38,821 bases of DNA from an uncultured Ruminococcus sp. (GCA_902761375.1 CACWKB010000013.1:1-38821); one strand, 5' to 3'. Shown: positions 16,177 through 25,072, numbered from the stretch's first letter. Notes: generated by a model not told the origin, from the sequence alone. Numbers and translations are program-made.

Positions 16177-17211
16177 TTAAAACGCCGGCGGCACGATGAC
16201 AAGTCCCGCTTTTTCGTCTATTCCGAAGATGAGGTTCATGTTCTGGATCGCCTGACCCGCTGCGCCCTTGACCATATTGTCGATGGCGGCGCAGGCGATC
16301 AGCTTGCCGGCTCGCTTGTCGTGGTGGAGCGAGATATCGCAGAAGTTTGAGTAGCGCACGTTGTGGATGTCGGCGCACTTGCCGTCGTCGAGCAGTCTGA
16401 CAAAGAACTCGTCCTTGTAGAATTCCTCGTAAGCCGCCCTGATCTGCTCAAAGCTCACGCCGTCGGTGATGTCGGCATAAACCGTGGCGAGGATGCCGCG
16501 GTTAACGGGCAGCAGGTGGGGCACAAAGGTCAGGGTGACCTTCTCGCCGCTGAGCCGCGAAAGCGTCTGCTCGATCTCGGGGGTGTGGCGGTGCGAGGCG
16601 ACCTTGTAGGCGTGGAAGCCCTCGTTGAGCTCAGGGAAGTGGCTGCCCTGAGTGGGCTTTCTGCCGGCGCCGGTCACGCCGCTCTTGCAGTCGCAGATTA
16701 TCCCCTTGGTCGACACCAACCCCTTTGCCACCGCCGGAGCTATCGCGAGAGGCGAGCAGGTGGTGTAGCAGCCGGGGTTCGCGATAAGCCGCTTGCCCTT
16801 TATCTGCTCGCGGAAGAACTCCGGCAGACCGTATACGCTCTGCGCGTGGAGCTCCTTGTCGAGAAAGCTGCCGCCGTACCATTCGGTGTACTCGTCCTCG
16901 CTCTCAAGGCGGAAGTCCGCGCCGAGGTCGATGAACGCTTTTCCCGCCGCCATGCACTGTGCGGCGAGCTCCTGCGAAAGTCCGTGGGGCAGCGCGGCGA
17001 AGATAACATCGCTCTTCTCGACCACGTCGTCCCGGGTTTCGCAGATCATATCGTTAAGAAATTTGTAGGCGGGGTAAACGTCGCTGAGCGCCTGTCCCTC
17101 AAAGGAGACCGAGCTGATCGCCGCGACCTCAGCCTCGGGATGAGCGCTGAGGAGCCGAACGAGCTCCGCGCCCGCATAGCCCGTAGCGCCTACGATTCCT
17201 GCTTTTATCAT
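16177..17211 (-). CDS. argC: N-acetyl-gamma-glutamyl-phosphate reductase
   Basis: This 344-residue NADPH enzyme reduces acetylglutamyl phosphate to the semialdehyde, step three of arginine synthesis. GIVGATGYAGAELVRLL (residues 5-21) is the NADP loop. Cys148 in ANPGCYTT is the catalytic cysteine, and HRHTPEIEQ supplies the conserved catalytic His region. I choose the ATG at 17211, preceded by GAGGAA; an in-frame ATG at 17232 would overlap that site. It directly follows argH. Confidence 0.95.
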   Translation of the reverse strand: MIKAGIVGATGYAGAELVRLLSAHPEAEVAAISSVSFEGQALSDVYPAYKFLNDMICETRDDVVEKSDVIFAALPHGLSQELAAQCMAAGKAFIDLGADFRLESEDEYTEWYGGSFLDKELHAQSVYGLPEFFREQIKGKRLIANPGCYTTCSPLAIAPAVAKGLVSTKGIICDCKSGVTGAGRKPTQGSHFPELNEGFHAYKVASHRHTPEIEQTLSRLSGEKVTLTFVPHLLPVNRGILATVYADITDGVSFEQIRAAYEEFYKDEFFVRLLDDGKCADIHNVRYSNFCDISLHHDKRAGKLIACAAIDNMVKGAAGQAIQNMNLIFGIDEKAGLVIVPPAF

Positions 17212-17232
17212 AATAACGATTCCTCGATTCAA

Positions 17233-18609
17233 TTACAAATTTTCGGCGATTTTTCTGACCCTCTGTGCCTGCACTTTTACGAGCTCGGGGGCGGGACCGC
17301 CGAACGCCCTGCGCTGGGATACGCATTTTTCAAGGGAGATCGCGTCGTAAACGTCCTCCGTGAACACGTCGCAGACCGCCTTGTACTCCTCGAGAGGCAG
17401 GCTCTCGAGGTCCGTGCCCAGCTCGATGCAGCGCGCGACGAGCTCGCCCGTCGCCTTGTAGGCGTCGCGGAACGGCACGCCGTTTTTGGTGAGCCAGTCG
17501 GCGCAGTCGGTGGCGTTGATGAAGCCGCCTGCCGCCGCTTTTCTCATGTTCTGAGGGATAACGCGCATGGTGTCGAGCATCGGCGTGAACGCCGTAAGGC
17601 ACATCTTGACGGTATCGACCGCGTCGAAGATCGCCTCCTTGTCCTCCTGCATATCCTTGTTATAGGCGAGGGCGATGCCCTTCATCACCGTGAGCAGCGT
17701 CATCGTGTCGCCGAAAACACGTCCGCTCTTGCCGCGAACCAGCTCGGCGATGTCGGGGTTCTTCTTCTGGGGCATGATCGACGAGCCGGTCGAGAACGCG
17801 TCGTCGAGCTCGATGAACTTGAACTCCCACGAGCACCACATGATGATCTCCTCGGAAAAGCGGCTGAGGTGAACCATGATTATCGACAGCACCGAGGCGA
17901 ACTCGATGCAGAAATCGCGGTCGCTGACGCCGTCGAGCGAGTTGTTGGTGACGCGCTCAAAGCCGAGCAGCTCAGCCGTTATCGTTCTGTCGATGGGGTA
18001 GGTGGTGCCTGCCAAGGCGCAGGAGCCGAGCGGCATCTCGTCCATTCTTTTCAGGCAGTCCTCAAGGCGCGAGACGTCGCGCAGGAGCATCTCGCCGTAA
18101 GCGAGCAGATGGTGTCCGAAGGTTATCGGCTGAGCCCTTTGAAGGTGGGTGTAGCCCGGCATGACGGTGTCGCTGTATTTCTCCGCCTTGTCGGCGATGA
18201 CCTTGATGAGTCCGATCACAAGCTCTCTGACGTTTTTTACCTCCTTTTTGAGGTAGAGCTTCACGTCGAGCGCGACCTGATCGTTGCGGCTGCGCGAGGT
18301 GTGGAGCCGCTTGCCGTTGTCGCCGATGCGCTTGGTAAGCTCGCCCTCGATGAAGGTGTGGATGTCCTCAGCCTCGGGGTCGATCGTCAGCGCGCCGCTG
18401 TCGAGGTCGGCAAGTATGCCCTTGAGCCCCCGGATGATATCGTCGGCGCTGTCCTCGGAAATTATGCCGCAGCGTCCGAGCATCGTCGCATGGGCGATGC
18501 TGCCCTCGATATCCTCGCGGTACATTCGGCTGTCAAAGGATATCGAGCTGTTGAAGTCGTTGGTGGTTTTTGAAAGCTCCTTTTTGAAGCGTCCCTTCCA
18601 TAACTGCAT
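17233..18609 (-). CDS. argH: Argininosuccinate lyase
   Basis: This 458-residue enzyme splits argininosuccinate into arginine and fumarate, the final step. The fumarase/aspartase-superfamily signature GSSIMPQKKNPD starts at residue 275 and carries the catalytic Ser loop. His155 in THLQRAQP and the N-terminal SRSRNDQVALD match conserved active-site segments. AGGGAG lies upstream of the ATG. The stop codon abuts argC, consistent with one mRNA. Confidence 0.96.
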   Translation of the reverse strand: MQLWKGRFKKELSKTTNDFNSSISFDSRMYREDIEGSIAHATMLGRCGIISEDSADDIIRGLKGILADLDSGALTIDPEAEDIHTFIEGELTKRIGDNGKRLHTSRSRNDQVALDVKLYLKKEVKNVRELVIGLIKVIADKAEKYSDTVMPGYTHLQRAQPITFGHHLLAYGEMLLRDVSRLEDCLKRMDEMPLGSCALAGTTYPIDRTITAELLGFERVTNNSLDGVSDRDFCIEFASVLSIIMVHLSRFSEEIIMWCSWEFKFIELDDAFSTGSSIMPQKKNPDIAELVRGKSGRVFGDTMTLLTVMKGIALAYNKDMQEDKEAIFDAVDTVKMCLTAFTPMLDTMRVIPQNMRKAAAGGFINATDCADWLTKNGVPFRDAYKATGELVARCIELGTDLESLPLEEYKAVCDVFTEDVYDAISLEKCVSQRRAFGGPAPELVKVQAQRVRKIAENL

Positions 18610-18663
18610 AGGTTTTCTCCCTGAAATTCCGGTCGTTTTTATTGCCTCTATAAAACACTTATT

Positions 18664-18686
18664 GGGGCAGAGATATCCCCTGCCCC
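18664..18686 (-). other. Hairpin between argG and argH
   Basis: GGGGCAG and CTGCCCC pair perfectly in the 93-bp spacer, with no following T-run on the minus strand. It is probably an mRNA stability or processing hairpin that separates argG from the rest of the operon. Confidence 0.5.
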
Positions 18687-18702
18687 GAAAAACAAGTTAT
18701 TC

Positions 18703-19926
18703 TTATTTGATAAGACCCTTTTTCGCCCTTACCTTGATGGGAAGACCGAAGAGGTTGATGAAGCCCGCGCTGTCGTTCTGATCGTAGACCTCGTCCTCGT
18801 CAAAGGTGGCGATCTCCTCGTCGTACAGCGAATAGGGGCTGGTCACGCCCGCGTCGATGATGTTGCCCTTGTAGAGCTTGAGCTTTACGTCGCCGGTGAC
18901 ATACTCCTGGGTGCTGTCGACGAAGGCGGACATCGCCTCCCTGAGCGGAGTGTACCACTTGCCGTTGTACACGAGGTCGGCAAAGGTGTTGGCGAGGTTC
19001 ATCTTGTAGTGCAGGGTGTCCTTGTCAAGGCAGATCTCCTCGAGCTTGCTGTGGGCGGCATAGAGGATGGTGCCGCCGGGGGTCTCATAGACGCCGCGCG
19101 CCTTCATACCCACAAGACGGTTCTCGACGATATCGGTGATGCCGATGCCGTTTCTTCCGCCGATCTCGTTGAGCTTCTCGATCATCTCGACGGAGCCGGT
19201 CTCCTCGCCGTTGAGCTTTACGGGGATTCCCTTCTCAAACGAGATCGTGACGTACTCGGGCTTGTCGGGAGCCTGCTCGGGCGACACGCCCATCTCGAGG
19301 AAGCCCTCCTTGTTGTAGGTCGGCTCGTTGGCGGGATCCTCAAGGTCGAGACCCTCGTGGCTGAGGTGCCAGAGGTTCTTGTCCTTGGAATAGTTGGTTT
19401 CGCGGTTTATCTTGAGGGGAATCTTCTTAGCCTCGGCGTATTCGATCTCCTCCTCACGGGACTTGAACTCCCAGACTCTCCAGGGAGCGATGATCTTCAT
19501 GTCGGGAGCGTAAGCCTTGATAGCCAGCTCAAAGCGCACCTGGTCGTTGCCTTTGCCGGTGCAGCCGTGGCAGATGGCGTCAGCGCCCTCAGCCTTGGCG
19601 ATCTCCACGATCCTCTTGGCGATCACGGGACGGGCAAACGAGGTGCCGAGCAGATACTTGCCCTCGTAGACCGCGCCCGCCTTGAGGGTCGGGAACACAT
19701 ATTCCTCAACGAATTCCTTGTTGAGATCCTCAATGTAAAGCTTGGACGCGCCGGTGGCGATAGCCTTCTCCTCAAGTCCGTCAAGCTCGGTGCCCTGACC
19801 TACGTTGCCGGATACCGCGATGACCTCGCAGCCGTCGTAGTTTTCCTTGAGCCAGGGGATTATGATCGAGGTGTCAAGTCCGCCCGAATAGGCGAGTACC
19901 ACTTTTTTGATCTTGTTGTCAGCCAT
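18703..19926 (-). CDS. argG: Argininosuccinate synthase
   Basis: This 407-residue enzyme joins citrulline and aspartate with ATP to argininosuccinate. The N-type ATP pyrophosphatase loop AYSGGLDTS lies at residues 12-20. [13 protein letters not shown] and [18 protein letters not shown] match conserved substrate-binding regions. GGAGG sits 8 bases before the ATG. It is the first gene of the operon and has a clear promoter and ArgR-like sites upstream. Confidence 0.96.
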   Translation of the reverse strand: MADNKIKKVVLAYSGGLDTSIIIPWLKENYDGCEVIAVSGNVGQGTELDGLEEKAIATGASKLYIEDLNKEFVEEYVFPTLKAGAVYEGKYLLGTSFARPVIAKRIVEIAKAEGADAICHGCTGKGNDQVRFELAIKAYAPDMKIIAPWRVWEFKSREEEIEYAEAKKIPLKINRETNYSKDKNLWHLSHEGLDLEDPANEPTYNKEGFLEMGVSPEQAPDKPEYVTISFEKGIPVKLNGEETGSVEMIEKLNEIGGRNGIGITDIVENRLVGMKARGVYETPGGTILYAAHSKLEEICLDKDTLHYKMNLANTFADLVYNGKWYTPLREAMSAFVDSTQEYVTGDVKLKLYKGNIIDAGVTSPYSLYDEEIATFDEDEVYDQNDSAGFINLFGLPIKVRAKKGLIK

Positions 19927-19969
19927 GTTTGATTCCTCCGTTTTTTCGGTGTTTTTGTCGCTGTATATT

Positions 19970-19997
19970 ATTATACACGGGGCAGAAAAAAAATCAA
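19970..19997 (-). promoter_or_regulatory. Sigma-A promoter of the arginine operon
   Basis: TTGATT (19992-19997), 16 bp, TATAAT (19970-19975) on the minus strand, about 45 bp before argG. No other promoter was found in the nine-gene unit. Confidence 0.7.
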
Positions 19998-20016
19998 GAC
20001 TTTTTCTCCGATTTTT

Positions 20017-20030
20017 TGAATATTTATGCA
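20017..20030. promoter_or_regulatory. ArgR-like operator (ARG box)
   Basis: TGAATATTTATGCA matches the bacterial ARG box pattern TGAAT-4-ATTCA at all but one or two positions. It lies 20 bp upstream of the argG -35. No argR gene is in the window. Confidence 0.5.
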
Positions 20031-20155
20031 GTTTTTAGGCTTTGCACAAAAATAATCCTCATACGGTTCAAAATTAGCGCACTTGCCGATAATATCGGCA
20101 TATTTTTACAAGTCAGAGCCCCGACGAGCCGTTCGGGCTCATACCGCAAAAGGTT

Positions 20156-20219
20156 TGAATATGCATGAATTTAGCTGTTTTATGCATATTTGTGAATATT
20201 TACGTGAATATCTTGCATA
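20156..20219. promoter_or_regulatory. Cluster of TGAAT/TGCAT half-sites between argG and the flavin reductase gene
   Basis: The stretch contains TGAATATGCATGAAT, TATGCATATTTGTGAATATT and TGAATATCTTGCATATTC, i.e. repeated TGAAT and TGCAT half-sites in both orientations. These resemble degenerate ARG boxes. They overlap the -35 of the plus-strand promoter at 20213-20241, so a bound regulator could also control the divergent gene. The rest of the 377-bp spacer shows only A/T-rich sequence and a GAGCC/GGCTC inverted repeat (20116-20140). Confidence 0.4.
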
Positions 20220-20241
20220 TTCTTAAGTTTTTTGATATAAT
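20213..20241 (+). promoter_or_regulatory. Sigma-A promoter of the flavin reductase gene
   Basis: TTGCAT (20213-20218), 17 bp, extended -10 TGATATAAT with TATAAT at 20236-20241. Confidence 0.75.
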
Positions 20242-20303
20242 AGAATCAGAAAAGGACGGCGCCGTCCGCACCTCTGATCACACACGGAAAGGACTTGATT
20301 TTT

Positions 20304-20813
20304 ATGGACAGATTCAAGAAGATCTCGCCGCGCGAGATAGCCGAAAACCCCTTCTCTCTGATAGGCGACGACTGGGGTCTGGTGACCGCCGGCGGGCGCG
20401 ACAGCTTCAACACAATGACCGTAAGCTGGGGCGGCGTGGGCATACTCTGGGGCAAGCCCGTGGTATACGCCTTTATCCGTCCTCAGCGCTACACCTATGG
20501 CTTCCTTGAGCGCGAAGAGCGTTTTTCGCTGAGCTTCTATCCCGAGGAGTACCGCAAGGCGCTCGCGCTGTGCGGCTCCAAGAGCGGACGCGACGTCGAC
20601 AAGGTCGCCGCAACCGGACTTATCCCTGCGTTCACAGAGGATAACGTGCCTTATTTCGAGCAGGCAAAGCTTGTGCTTATCTGCAAAAAACTGTATGCCC
20701 AGGATCTGAACGAGCAGAGCGTGATCGACAGCGAAGCCGTGCTGCCCAACTACAAGGGCGACGACTGGCACCGCATGTATGTCGGCGAAATAACCTCTGT
20801 ATTGCGGGTATAG
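20304..20813 (+). CDS. Flavin reductase-like FMN-binding split-barrel protein
   Basis: This 169-residue cytoplasmic protein has the flavin reductase-like fold. WGLVTAGGRDSFNTMTVSWG near the N-terminus matches the flavin-contact segment, and KPVVYAFIRPQRYTYGF and ERFSLSFYPEEYRKAL follow as in the family. Members bind FMN and reduce it or serve as electron-transfer flavoproteins. GGAAAGGA is 10 bases before the ATG at 20304; a TTG at 20295 is too close to that site. The substrate partner is unknown. It faces the arginine operon across shared operator-like DNA. Confidence 0.82.
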   Translation: MDRFKKISPREIAENPFSLIGDDWGLVTAGGRDSFNTMTVSWGGVGILWGKPVVYAFIRPQRYTYGFLEREERFSLSFYPEEYRKALALCGSKSGRDVDKVAATGLIPAFTEDNVPYFEQAKLVLICKKLYAQDLNEQSVIDSEAVLPNYKGDDWHRMYVGEITSVLRV

Positions 20814-20840
20814 CCTTGTTTCGTGGGGAGAGACAAAGCT

Positions 20841-23216
20841 ATGGCTAAGAAACTGATATCTCTTTTTATCTCCGCCGTATTGCTCATCTCGGCGCTTTGC
20901 TGCGGTCCCGTTACGGTATCCGCCGCGGCGCTTGAGGAACTGAGCTTCAACTCGGCTAACAATGTTTTTGAAACCTACACCTGCGCGGACGGCAAGTCCG
21001 TCTGCGTGATAAACAACAGCACGGTATACCGCGTCGCCGCCGAGACCGGCGAGATGACCGCGCTGCACACCTTTGACGAGCCCGAAGTCTACGCCAAGAC
21101 CGCCAACGGAACGCTGTACGGCGTAGACGTCGGACCGCGCGCCTATGTTGACAAGTCCCGGGGACTGCTCTACTTCGCGCGGCAAAAGTACAAATTCTCA
21201 AACGCGGCGGACAACGCCGCGGTGACGGTCTATGTCTATGACCTCGAGGCGGCAAAGCTGCTCAACACCTTCACGGTCAACGGGGTACAGCTCAACTCCG
21301 TGGGTGCCGCCGACGACGGCAGAATACTCGTTGCGACCCGAGCCTGCACCGTGATCGGCACCGAAAACGGCGTCGTAACCCTCGACGGCAGCGGCAACGA
21401 GATCGGCAGGCTGGCGGGCACGGCGGAAACGCCGTTCATGGCGATCGACAGCTTCATCGGCTGCCGCTCGGACGGCGTGTTCTACTGCGTCCTGTCCGAT
21501 GTCGTCGACAGCGGCTACGGCTTCGACATGACCCGAGGCGTGATCGGAGTGGGAACGCTCAAGAGCAACGGCTTCTCGATGCAAAACACCGGAATCGAGG
21601 TCAAGAACATCACCTTTTCCAACTATTACCGTCCGGCGGAGATGCTCGACGACCATCGGGTGATCGCCTCGACAGGGCAGATCGTCGACTTCTCGGCGTT
21701 CACCTACGTCCGGGTCTCGCGCAGCTTCACTCAGGACGGAAAATACGAATTTTTAAATCACGCCGGCGCTAACGCCTTTTTGCGCGACGGCGACCTGTAC
21801 GCGCTCACGGGCGACAGCATCGTTTCGATCATCGACCTTAGCACGCTCGAACAAACGCGCATATATCTGTCCGATACCCCGATATTCGCGCTTGCGCCCT
21901 GCTCCGACGGCATATTGCTGATTTGCAGGGACGGCGACGGTTTTTCGTCGGAGTTCATCGGCTTCGACAGCTTCACCGAGATAACGGAAACGGTTTACGA
22001 TCTGAACGAAACGGAAGCCTACAAGCGCAGCCGCGAGGACATCGTAAAGGCTTATTCCGAGGCTGTGCCTCAGGACTACGACGCCGCCCTCTACGCCGAA
22101 AACGGCTCCGCGTCGGCTCCCTACAAGGAGTATACGATCACGGACGAAACCAAGGACAACGCCCTGCGCTTCACAAACTATATCCGCGGTCTGGGCGGTC
22201 TGACCGGCTTCAAGGCGGCAAACGGCGAGGTCTGGGACAGAGCCGCCAAGGGCGCGCTGCTGTCTCAGGTGAACGTGACGCTGACCCATAAGCTCAGCCA
22301 CTATCCCGAAAAACCCGAGGATATGGACGAGGATTTCTATAACGAGGGCTACGCCGCCACAACCTCCAGCAACCTCGCAAGCGCCTACTTCAGCAACCAG
22401 ACGGCGGTATTGACCGCGGTCAGGATGTTTATGGACGACCGCAACCACCCTATGCCCGGTCACCGCAACACGATAATGACGCGCAACGGAACGACCTTTG
22501 CGATAGGCTATGCCCCTGCGGGAGCCGCGCAGACCATCGGCTACACGGGCGATCCCAATCCCTCGGGCACGGCGCTTTACAACAATGACGCCGCCTACAC
22601 CTGGCCTGCTCCCGGCTGGTTCCCCGCCGAAGAGCTCGCGACCTACGCCTACTGGACGATCACGCTCAACACCGACAGGGTGAAGCTCCACGGCAACGCA
22701 CTGAAGATCACGATCACCGATCTCGACACCGGCGAGGAGTTCGTCCGCGAGGCGACCGACGTGCTCTATACCACGAGCTGGGGCACTACGCTCAGCTTTG
22801 CGCCGCCGACCGCCGAAAGCTACGAAGGCAAGCGCTACAAGGTGCGCGCGTCCGGACTGCGCGACGGCATCAACCAGCCCGCCTCGATCGAATACACGGT
22901 CAGCTTCTTCAGCTATGCGGGCGACTGGGTGATCGACGGCAAGGAATGCACCTGTGACAGCATGGGCAGGCTTACATATCCCGTTTCCGACGATATCCTT
23001 ATCGGCGACGCCAACCTCGACGGTCAGATCGACGTCACCGACGCGACCTATATCCAGATGTTCTCCGCAGGGCTGCGCGGACTTTCAAAGGAACAGCTCT
23101 ACGCCGCTGACGTAAACGCGGACGGCAACGTCGACGTCACCGACGCCACGCAGATACAAAAATACTGCGCGGGACTGATATCGGAGTTTCCGCGAAAAAA
23201 AACGATTAACAATTAA
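20841..23216 (+). CDS. Secreted CAP-domain protein with a C-terminal type I dockerin
   Basis: This is a 791-residue exported protein. Residues 1-28 (KKLISLFISAVLLISALCC core, ending VSAAA) form a signal peptide. Residues about 35-385 look like a beta-propeller (repeated strands such as GTLYGVDVGPRAYVD and DGILLICRDGDG). Residues about 435-565 are a CAP/SCP domain with DNALRFTNYIRGLGGL, LTHKLSHYP and MPGHRNTIM. Residues about 723-785 are a dockerin with two calcium loops (GDANLDGQIDVTDATYIQ and ADVNADGNVDVTDATQIQKY). It probably docks onto a cohesin scaffold at the cell surface; the CAP activity is unknown. The ATG at 20841 follows GGGGAGAG; a GTG 18 bp upstream is less likely. Confidence 0.88.
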   Translation: MAKKLISLFISAVLLISALCCGPVTVSAAALEELSFNSANNVFETYTCADGKSVCVINNSTVYRVAAETGEMTALHTFDEPEVYAKTANGTLYGVDVGPRAYVDKSRGLLYFARQKYKFSNAADNAAVTVYVYDLEAAKLLNTFTVNGVQLNSVGAADDGRILVATRACTVIGTENGVVTLDGSGNEIGRLAGTAETPFMAIDSFIGCRSDGVFYCVLSDVVDSGYGFDMTRGVIGVGTLKSNGFSMQNTGIEVKNITFSNYYRPAEMLDDHRVIASTGQIVDFSAFTYVRVSRSFTQDGKYEFLNHAGANAFLRDGDLYALTGDSIVSIIDLSTLEQTRIYLSDTPIFALAPCSDGILLICRDGDGFSSEFIGFDSFTEITETVYDLNETEAYKRSREDIVKAYSEAVPQDYDAALYAENGSASAPYKEYTITDETKDNALRFTNYIRGLGGLTGFKAANGEVWDRAAKGALLSQVNVTLTHKLSHYPEKPEDMDEDFYNEGYAATTSSNLASAYFSNQTAVLTAVRMFMDDRNHPMPGHRNTIMTRNGTTFAIGYAPAGAAQTIGYTGDPNPSGTALYNNDAAYTWPAPGWFPAEELATYAYWTITLNTDRVKLHGNALKITITDLDTGEEFVREATDVLYTTSWGTTLSFAPPTAESYEGKRYKVRASGLRDGINQPASIEYTVSFFSYAGDWVIDGKECTCDSMGRLTYPVSDDILIGDANLDGQIDVTDATYIQMFSAGLRGLSKEQLYAADVNADGNVDVTDATQIQKYCAGLISEFPRKKTINN

Positions 23217-23217
23217 C
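23204..23217. repeat. Heptamer repeat (GATTAAC/AATTAAC)
   Basis: Two period-7 units overlap the last codons of the CAP-dockerin gene (its final residues are KTINN) and run into the terminator. This shows that a dispersed element has landed at, and perhaps altered, the gene end. Confidence 0.6.
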
Positions 23218-23223
23218 AGTTTC

Positions 23224-23277
23224 GGTCGGGCAGACAGAATGCATTTTTTTAAAAGCGTTCTGCGCCCGACCTTTTTT
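23224..23277 (+). terminator. Intrinsic terminator made from a dispersed repeat block
   Basis: GGTCGGGC/GCCCGACC form the base and CAGAATGC/GCGTTCTG the upper stem, followed by TTTTTT. Related CAGAATGC blocks without a full T-run occur at 361-402 and 8800-8825. Confidence 0.85.
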
Positions 23278-23629
23278 AGTTGAAAGTTGAAAATGGAAAG
23301 TTGAAAATTTCGGGTCGCTCCGCTCCGGATTTGTAATGCTGTGTGTTCACAGCCATACGCAAGCCTTATCCCGAGCACAGTCAATAATCTCCCTCCGAGG
23401 AAATAAGGGGATCCTTCGCTGCGCTCAGAATGCTCCGGCGTTCGGTCGGGAGCAGCAGAGATTTAAAGCCCCCGTTTTCTGTTCTCGGTTCAAAACGTAG
23501 GAAAGGATGCATAAGATATAGAATGCTCAAACATCGGTTAGGAGCAGAATTGAGTCGGGTGCTGTATTTAAAATAGAATGCTCAAACGCAGGTTAGGAGC
23601 AGAATTGAGTCGGGTACTAAATTTAAAAG
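23278..23629. repeat. Repeat-filled spacer upstream of citrate synthase
   Basis: It holds period-7 units GTTGAAA, GTTGAAA, ATGGAAA, GTTGAAA (23279-23306). A short copy of the dispersed element follows (GGATTTGTAATGCTGTGTGT at about 23321-23345). Last is a 55-bp tandem duplication, units 23519-23573 and 23574-23628, both starting TAGAATGCTCAAAC and ending ATTTAAAA with about six differences. I found no gene in this stretch. Confidence 0.8.
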
Positions 23630-23658
23630 TTGCATTATTTTATTGGGTATGGTATAAT
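23630..23658 (+). promoter_or_regulatory. Sigma-A promoter of citrate synthase
   Basis: TTGCAT (23630-23635), 17 bp, extended -10 TGGTATAAT with TATAAT at 23653-23658. The promoter starts one base after the second 55-bp repeat unit and shows that the open frame upstream of it is not translated. Confidence 0.8.
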
Positions 23659-23691
23659 AAAATTCTAAGTATTTTGGAAGGAAGTGATTGT

Positions 23692-25065
23692 GTGACGCAA
23701 GAAACCACATGGGAATACTCGGATATTATTCCCGAGATCAACGAGCTTGCCGAAAAGATGCAGGCGAATTCGGTGATCGACCCCGGTCTTTACAACAAAT
23801 TCGACGTAAAAAGAGGTCTGCGCGACCTTGACGGCAAGGGCGTGCTGACGGGTCTGACCGACATCTCCACCATCAAGCAGAACAAGCTGGTGGACGGAAA
23901 GCTGGTTCCCTGCGACGGCGAGCTCTACTACAGAGGCTACAACGTCAACGATATCGTAGGAGGTATCCTCGAGGACAATCGCTTCGGCTTTGAGGAGGTC
24001 GTTTACCTGCTGCTCTTCGGCGAGATGCCCACGGCGCAGCAGCTCAAGGATTTCCGCGAGCTTCTTGTGCTCTACCGCACGCTTCCCCAGAACTTTGTGC
24101 GCGACGTTATCCTGAAGGCTCCGAGCGAGGACATGATGAACTCCATCGCCCGCAGCGTGCTCACGCTGTTCTGCTACGACAAAAACCCCAACGACACCTC
24201 GATCAGCAACGTGCTGCGCCAGTGCGTGCAGCTCATCTCGGTATTTCCGCTGCTATCGGTCTACGGCTACCACGCCTATAACCACTATCTGCGCGACAAG
24301 AGCCTTTACATCCACTACGCCGAGCCGACCATGTCGACCGCCGAGGTGCTGCTCTCGCTGCTGCGCCCCGACAGAAAATACACCGAGCTCGAGGCAAAGG
24401 TGCTCGACATGGCGCTGATCCTGCACATGGAGCACGGCGGCGGCAACAACTCCACCTTCACGACCCACGTCGTGACCTCCTCCGGCACTGACACCTACTC
24501 CGCTATGGCGGCGGCGCTCGCCTCGCTCAAGGGTCCCAAGCACGGCGGCGCGAACGTCAAGGTCTTTGAGATGTTCGAGGATCTCAAGCAGAACGTCTCC
24601 GACTGGAAGGACGACGATGAGATCTCGCGCTATCTCGAGAAGCTGCTCGACAAGGAGGCGTTTGACCGCCAGGGACTGATCTACGGCATGGGTCACGCGG
24701 TCTATACGATCAGCGATCCGCGCCAGGTCATCCTCAGAGGCGCGGTACAGAGGCTCGCCGAGGCAGAGGGCTACACCAGGGAATACGACCTCTACGCGCG
24801 CGTCGAGGAGCTCGCTCCCAAGGTGATCGGCAGAAAGCGCAGGATATACAAGGGCGTCGCCTCGAACGTCGACTTCTACAGCGGCCTGCTCTACAGTATG
24901 CTCGACATCCCCTGCGAGCTCTACACTCCGCTGTTCGCTACCGCAAGGATCGCCGGCTGGAGCGCCCATCGCCTCGAGGAGCTGATAAACGCGGGCAAGA
25001 TCATCCGTCCCGCCTACATGAGCATCTCGACGGAAAGGCATTATGTCAATCTGAACGAAAGATAA
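23692..25065 (+). CDS. gltA: Citrate synthase
   Basis: This 457-residue enzyme condenses acetyl-CoA and oxaloacetate to citrate. Conserved catalytic regions are visible: LILHMEHGGGNNSTFTTHVV (first His region), SLKGPKHGGANVKV (second His region) and LIYGMGHAVYTISDPR with the CoA-side residues. I start at the GTG at 23692 (MTQETTWEYS) because GGAAGGAAG is 7 bases upstream and the promoter lies just before; the frame is open further upstream but only through repeat and promoter sequence. In an anaerobe it probably supplies 2-oxoglutarate for glutamate, and hence arginine made by the neighbouring operon. It has its own terminator. Confidence 0.93.
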   Translation: MTQETTWEYSDIIPEINELAEKMQANSVIDPGLYNKFDVKRGLRDLDGKGVLTGLTDISTIKQNKLVDGKLVPCDGELYYRGYNVNDIVGGILEDNRFGFEEVVYLLLFGEMPTAQQLKDFRELLVLYRTLPQNFVRDVILKAPSEDMMNSIARSVLTLFCYDKNPNDTSISNVLRQCVQLISVFPLLSVYGYHAYNHYLRDKSLYIHYAEPTMSTAEVLLSLLRPDRKYTELEAKVLDMALILHMEHGGGNNSTFTTHVVTSSGTDTYSAMAAALASLKGPKHGGANVKVFEMFEDLKQNVSDWKDDDEISRYLEKLLDKEAFDRQGLIYGMGHAVYTISDPRQVILRGAVQRLAEAEGYTREYDLYARVEELAPKVIGRKRRIYKGVASNVDFYSGLLYSMLDIPCELYTPLFATARIAGWSAHRLEELINAGKIIRPAYMSISTERHYVNLNER

Positions 25066-25072
25066 AAACTCA

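Noticed and set aside
16363-18573. A 736-codon open frame on the plus strand opposite argC and argH
   Set aside because: It lacks a ribosome site, has an Arg/Val/Glu/Leu-rich composition typical of the antisense of GC-rich genes, and is opposed by two clearly recognised enzymes.
23578-23691. N-terminal extension of citrate synthase from an in-frame ATG
   Set aside because: It would translate the 55-bp repeat and the extended -10 promoter; the GTG at 23692 follows a good ribosome site.
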